This document shows positions 6,683 to 8,438 of a stretch of DNA of 8,438 nucleotides, one piece after another. How positions within the stretch are numbered: position 1 is the stretch's first letter; each line of letters starts with the position of its first letter. The notes beneath the pieces are model-generated. The model saw nothing but the letters and a program-made list of their open reading frames with translations. It was not told the DNA's origin and ran no database searches. Origin of the DNA: Candidatus Thalassarchaeaceae archaeon (GTDB taxonomy: Archaea > Thermoplasmatota > Poseidoniia > Poseidoniales > Thalassarchaeaceae). The stretch is from positions 1 through 8,438 of the forward strand of contig JASLKO010000046.1 in NCBI GenBank assembly GCA_030747475.1, in the 5' to 3' direction. A program made the translations under genes and the position numbers.

Positions 6683-7546
6683 TTATTTGGCCAAATCTAG
6701 GTTTATTGCAACGAATTCGGTCTTATTTGGTTCTAGTGTTCGGATGAGTGGCCACGAGTTTGTTTTCCAGCCAGGCGGAATCCAAGGAGTCACCAAAACT
6801 TCGGTCATTGTTTCATCTGTTTTATTCTCTATTCTGCAATCGATTGTGAGGCCTTCCTTGGTCAAATTGTATCCGGTTTGGATCGAAAGTCGTTCCTGCA
6901 AACTACCCGGTGCGCCGATGTCTCTAATTGCAGCCATTGCCGAAGGTATGATGTTGAATACAAGATCATGAGTTTCGCCCGGCCCTAATGCAATAATCGA
7001 TTGGGATTGGGGTGATGAACGCCAATTGGGAGGTACAGGGGCCTTGAAATTGAACCCTGGTAGCAACCCATCACTTGTATTTTCAACTCGAACCAGTAAC
7101 TTACCCGACTCAGAGCCCATGTCCCATCGTGCTTCTACCCCCATCCAAAACTCGTAGAAAATAAATGGGTTCAATGCCGCACTATTTGCAAGTAAATGCT
7201 CAACCAATCGTTCCAACTGCAGGGATGCTTCGTCAAATGCACCCCTTAGAATCAAAGTTTCTGCAGTCTTCATTGTCAACAAGACATCGACCAATTCTGG
7301 TTCACTTGTTGAGCGTTCTCTGATGATGGTGTGCATCATGCCGATGGCGCGGTGCATTCTGCCGACTTGGCCCTTGAGTTGGTCAATGTCGTTTCGAGCT
7401 TGGTGAATACTCCTTTTTGCGTCCCTAGCATGTTTGTCGGTGACTGATTCCTGAATCAATCGAAGGTGCTCGTCGAGGATGAGGTTGAGGCGGGTGACTT
7501 GGGCGCGATATGAGCCGCGGGGGGGTGGTGATTGAGTCTCAGACAT
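6683..7546 (-). CDS. Unrecognised soluble protein: helical N-terminus plus two Ig-like domains
   Basis: I do not recognise this 287-residue protein. It has no signal peptide and no membrane segment, so it is probably cytoplasmic. Residues about 12-120 are predicted helical and highly charged: one long helix or coiled coil (about 15-78), then a helical hairpin resembling a tetratricopeptide unit (AETLILRGAFDEASLQLERL at 95-114). The second half appears to hold two beta-sandwich units of the NEW3/CARDB/Ig-like type, about 147-200 (LLVRVENTSDG...LGPGETHDLVFNIIP) and 232-283 (LTIDCRIENKTDE...LEPNKTEFVAINL). Both share a pattern of alternating hydrophobics, a VxNxT-type turn, a PPxW motif (PPNW near 172, PPGW near 257) and a closing L-P/E-G/N strand. 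ATG 7546 is chosen because GGAGGTGG lies just upstream; ATGs six residues and two residues earlier overlap or abut that site. It overlaps the preceding gene by 8 nt. Being next to arlB suggests, but does not show, a role in motility. Confidence 0.75.
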   Translation of the reverse strand: MSETQSPPPRGSYRAQVTRLNLILDEHLRLIQESVTDKHARDAKRSIHQARNDIDQLKGQVGRMHRAIGMMHTIIRERSTSEPELVDVLLTMKTAETLILRGAFDEASLQLERLVEHLLANSAALNPFIFYEFWMGVEARWDMGSESGKLLVRVENTSDGLLPGFNFKAPVPPNWRSSPQSQSIIALGPGETHDLVFNIIPSAMAAIRDIGAPGSLQERLSIQTGYNLTKEGLTIDCRIENKTDETMTEVLVTPWIPPGWKTNSWPLIRTLEPNKTEFVAINLDLAK

Positions 7547-8438
7547 TTTCATCCACCTCCACATTTACATCGTGAGCCATTCCCCATCTCTGGCCAATGG
7601 TTATTCTGCGTAAGTCGGCTGATGGGTTGCCCAATTGAACCATAAGTTCTTGCGACTCTATTTCCATTGAGGCGAGTTGGTCAAATATTGACAGCCAAGA
7701 GTTCCTTGTTCGGAATGTGATCGACATCACTGAAAGTGCGCCGGCAATCGTAAACAGTACCACTGAGCCGATGTTCAACAATGACCATGAAATATCCCCT
7801 GGGATGAATATGACGGCGATGATAAATCCGAGTGGTGCGAAACAAAGTTTGATGGTTAACTGTTTGAGTACCCTATTCATCTCTTCTTCATGATCTTCAA
7901 TGATTGATTCTGACCCCCTTTGTTTGTTTTGTCTGTCTGAAAGAATGGCTGGGATTTCAAATGCAGATGAGCGGGATGTGATGAATCCGACCCAAAGTAA
8001 AGCGGCCGCTGCTAAAGCGAAATTGACATATGGGCCGAGATTGTATTGTGTCGCAAGTCCCAGCAAAGCAGTTCCAGAATATGCACTTAGCATGAGGGAG
8101 CGTTCGTCTTCAGGCGCTCTACGCAATAGGCGGCTTGACAGGATTACAAGGCCGATTGTGATTGGTATCAGAATCAACAACGGGGCGCTCCATGATTGAA
8201 TTTCAAGAGATGTGGATCTTGCGTCGTTTGATTCGATGTCGCCCTCCATGTATGGTGATTCGATTGTCACAGTGCATGGGACCTCGTTGGAAGATGCCCA
8301 CCAATTAAGAGCAGTGGAGTGAATTTCCCACTCTAACTTCTTTGTTGCACCGGCGCCCATGCTGATGATGGGTTGAGTACTCTCAGTTTCGATGGTGATG
8401 CCTTCTTCGCATTCTAGGGTTGCAACAATCCCAAGGGC
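7539..8438 (-). CDS. Unrecognised membrane protein with exterior beta domain, 5' end outside window
   Basis: The reading frame stays open to the window edge, so this is the C-terminal 299 residues of a longer protein; the ATG at 8360 is internal. Counting from the edge, residues 1-82 are beta-rich and polar, with two cysteines (10 and 55) placed as for a disulfide and a GATKKLEWEI...CTVTIES pattern typical of Ig-like surface domains. Five hydrophobic segments follow near 83-102, 114-132, 137-154, 195-212 and 216-240. Basic residues after segments 1, 3 and 5 (SSRLLRR, the DRQNKQR loop, FRTRN) put the N-terminal domain outside and the roughly 60-residue C-terminus inside. The third cytoplasmic loop (about 155-194) is charged and helical. 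I cannot assign a family. The 8-nt overlap with the next gene, which has a strong ribosome binding site inside this gene's end, suggests that the two proteins act together. Confidence 0.75.
   Translation of the reverse strand, partial: ALGIVATLECEEGITIETESTQPIISMGAGATKKLEWEIHSTALNWWASSNEVPCTVTIESPYMEGDIESNDARSTSLEIQSWSAPLLILIPITIGLVILSSRLLRRAPEDERSLMLSAYSGTALLGLATQYNLGPYVNFALAAAALLWVGFITSRSSAFEIPAILSDRQNKQRGSESIIEDHEEEMNRVLKQLTIKLCFAPLGFIIAVIFIPGDISWSLLNIGSVVLFTIAGALSVMSITFRTRNSWLSIFDQLASMEIESQELMVQLGNPSADLRRITIGQRWGMAHDVNVEVDENV
7553..7560 (-). promoter_or_regulatory. Strong ribosome binding site of the 6683-7546 gene
   Basis: GGAGGTGG on the minus strand, followed by ATGAAA and the ATG at 7546. 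It lies within the last codons of the upstream gene and decides the start against two earlier in-frame ATGs. Confidence 0.75.

Noticed and set aside
6621..6971. Plus-strand open frame of 116 codons starting in the arlB promoter gap
   Set aside because: Mostly antisense to the 6683-7546 gene. No motif or convincing start signal, although a promoter-gap antisense RNA cannot be excluded.
7539..8360. Complete gene starting at ATG 8360
   Set aside because: The frame continues without a stop to the window edge, with in-frame beta-rich sequence and a cysteine that pairs well with the downstream one, so the ATG is internal and the gene is partial.

Overview
The window carries a contiguous archaellum (archaeal flagellum) operon, all on the minus strand, preceded by two overlapping genes I do not recognise. 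The organism is clearly a euryarchaeon: a class III signal archaellin is followed by the euryarchaeal order arlB - arlCDE - arlF - arlG - arlH - arlI - arlJ (older names flaB, flaC/D/E, flaF-flaJ). Moderate GC, strongly acidic proteins, a halobacterial-like archaellin N-terminus, and a fused CDE gene next to unfamiliar surface-type proteins make a planktonic marine Thermoplasmata-related lineage likely (Marine Group II / Poseidoniales or a relative). That placement is inference, as there is no rRNA or marker gene here.

Layout, in the direction of transcription (high to low coordinates). 8438-7539: the 3' part of a membrane protein gene cut by the window edge, with an exterior beta-rich domain, five membrane segments and a cytoplasmic tail. 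7546-6683: a soluble protein with a helical N-terminal half and two predicted Ig-like beta domains, translationally coupled to the previous gene by an 8-nt overlap. 6682-6602: an A/T-rich gap holding the likely archaellin promoter. 6601-6017: the archaellin arlB. 6016-5958: a short gap with a perfect GC-only-core hairpin, then a strong ribosome binding site. 5957-5136: arlCDE. 5132-4731: arlF. 4721-4239: arlG. 4246-3551: arlH. 3541-1823: arlI. 1813-20: arlJ. Positions 19-1 hold nothing I can identify. No gap without a gene exceeds 81 bases.

How they work together (known from the family): ArlI is the hexameric motor and assembly ATPase, ArlJ the membrane platform, ArlH a RecA/KaiC-like regulator bound to ArlI, ArlCDE the cytoplasmic collar linking the motor to the chemotaxis system, ArlF and ArlG the stator/anchor exposed to the pseudoperiplasm and S-layer, and ArlB the filament. 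The signal peptidase ArlK/PibD, chemotaxis genes and extra archaellins are not in the window.

Points most worth a second look: the GC hairpin between arlB and arlCDE, which may set a high archaellin to low motor-gene ratio; the unrecognised overlapping gene pair upstream of arlB; a mature archaellin with no N-glycosylation sequon while ArlF and ArlG have several; and repeated junctions where the upstream stop codon lies inside the next gene's Shine-Dalgarno sequence.
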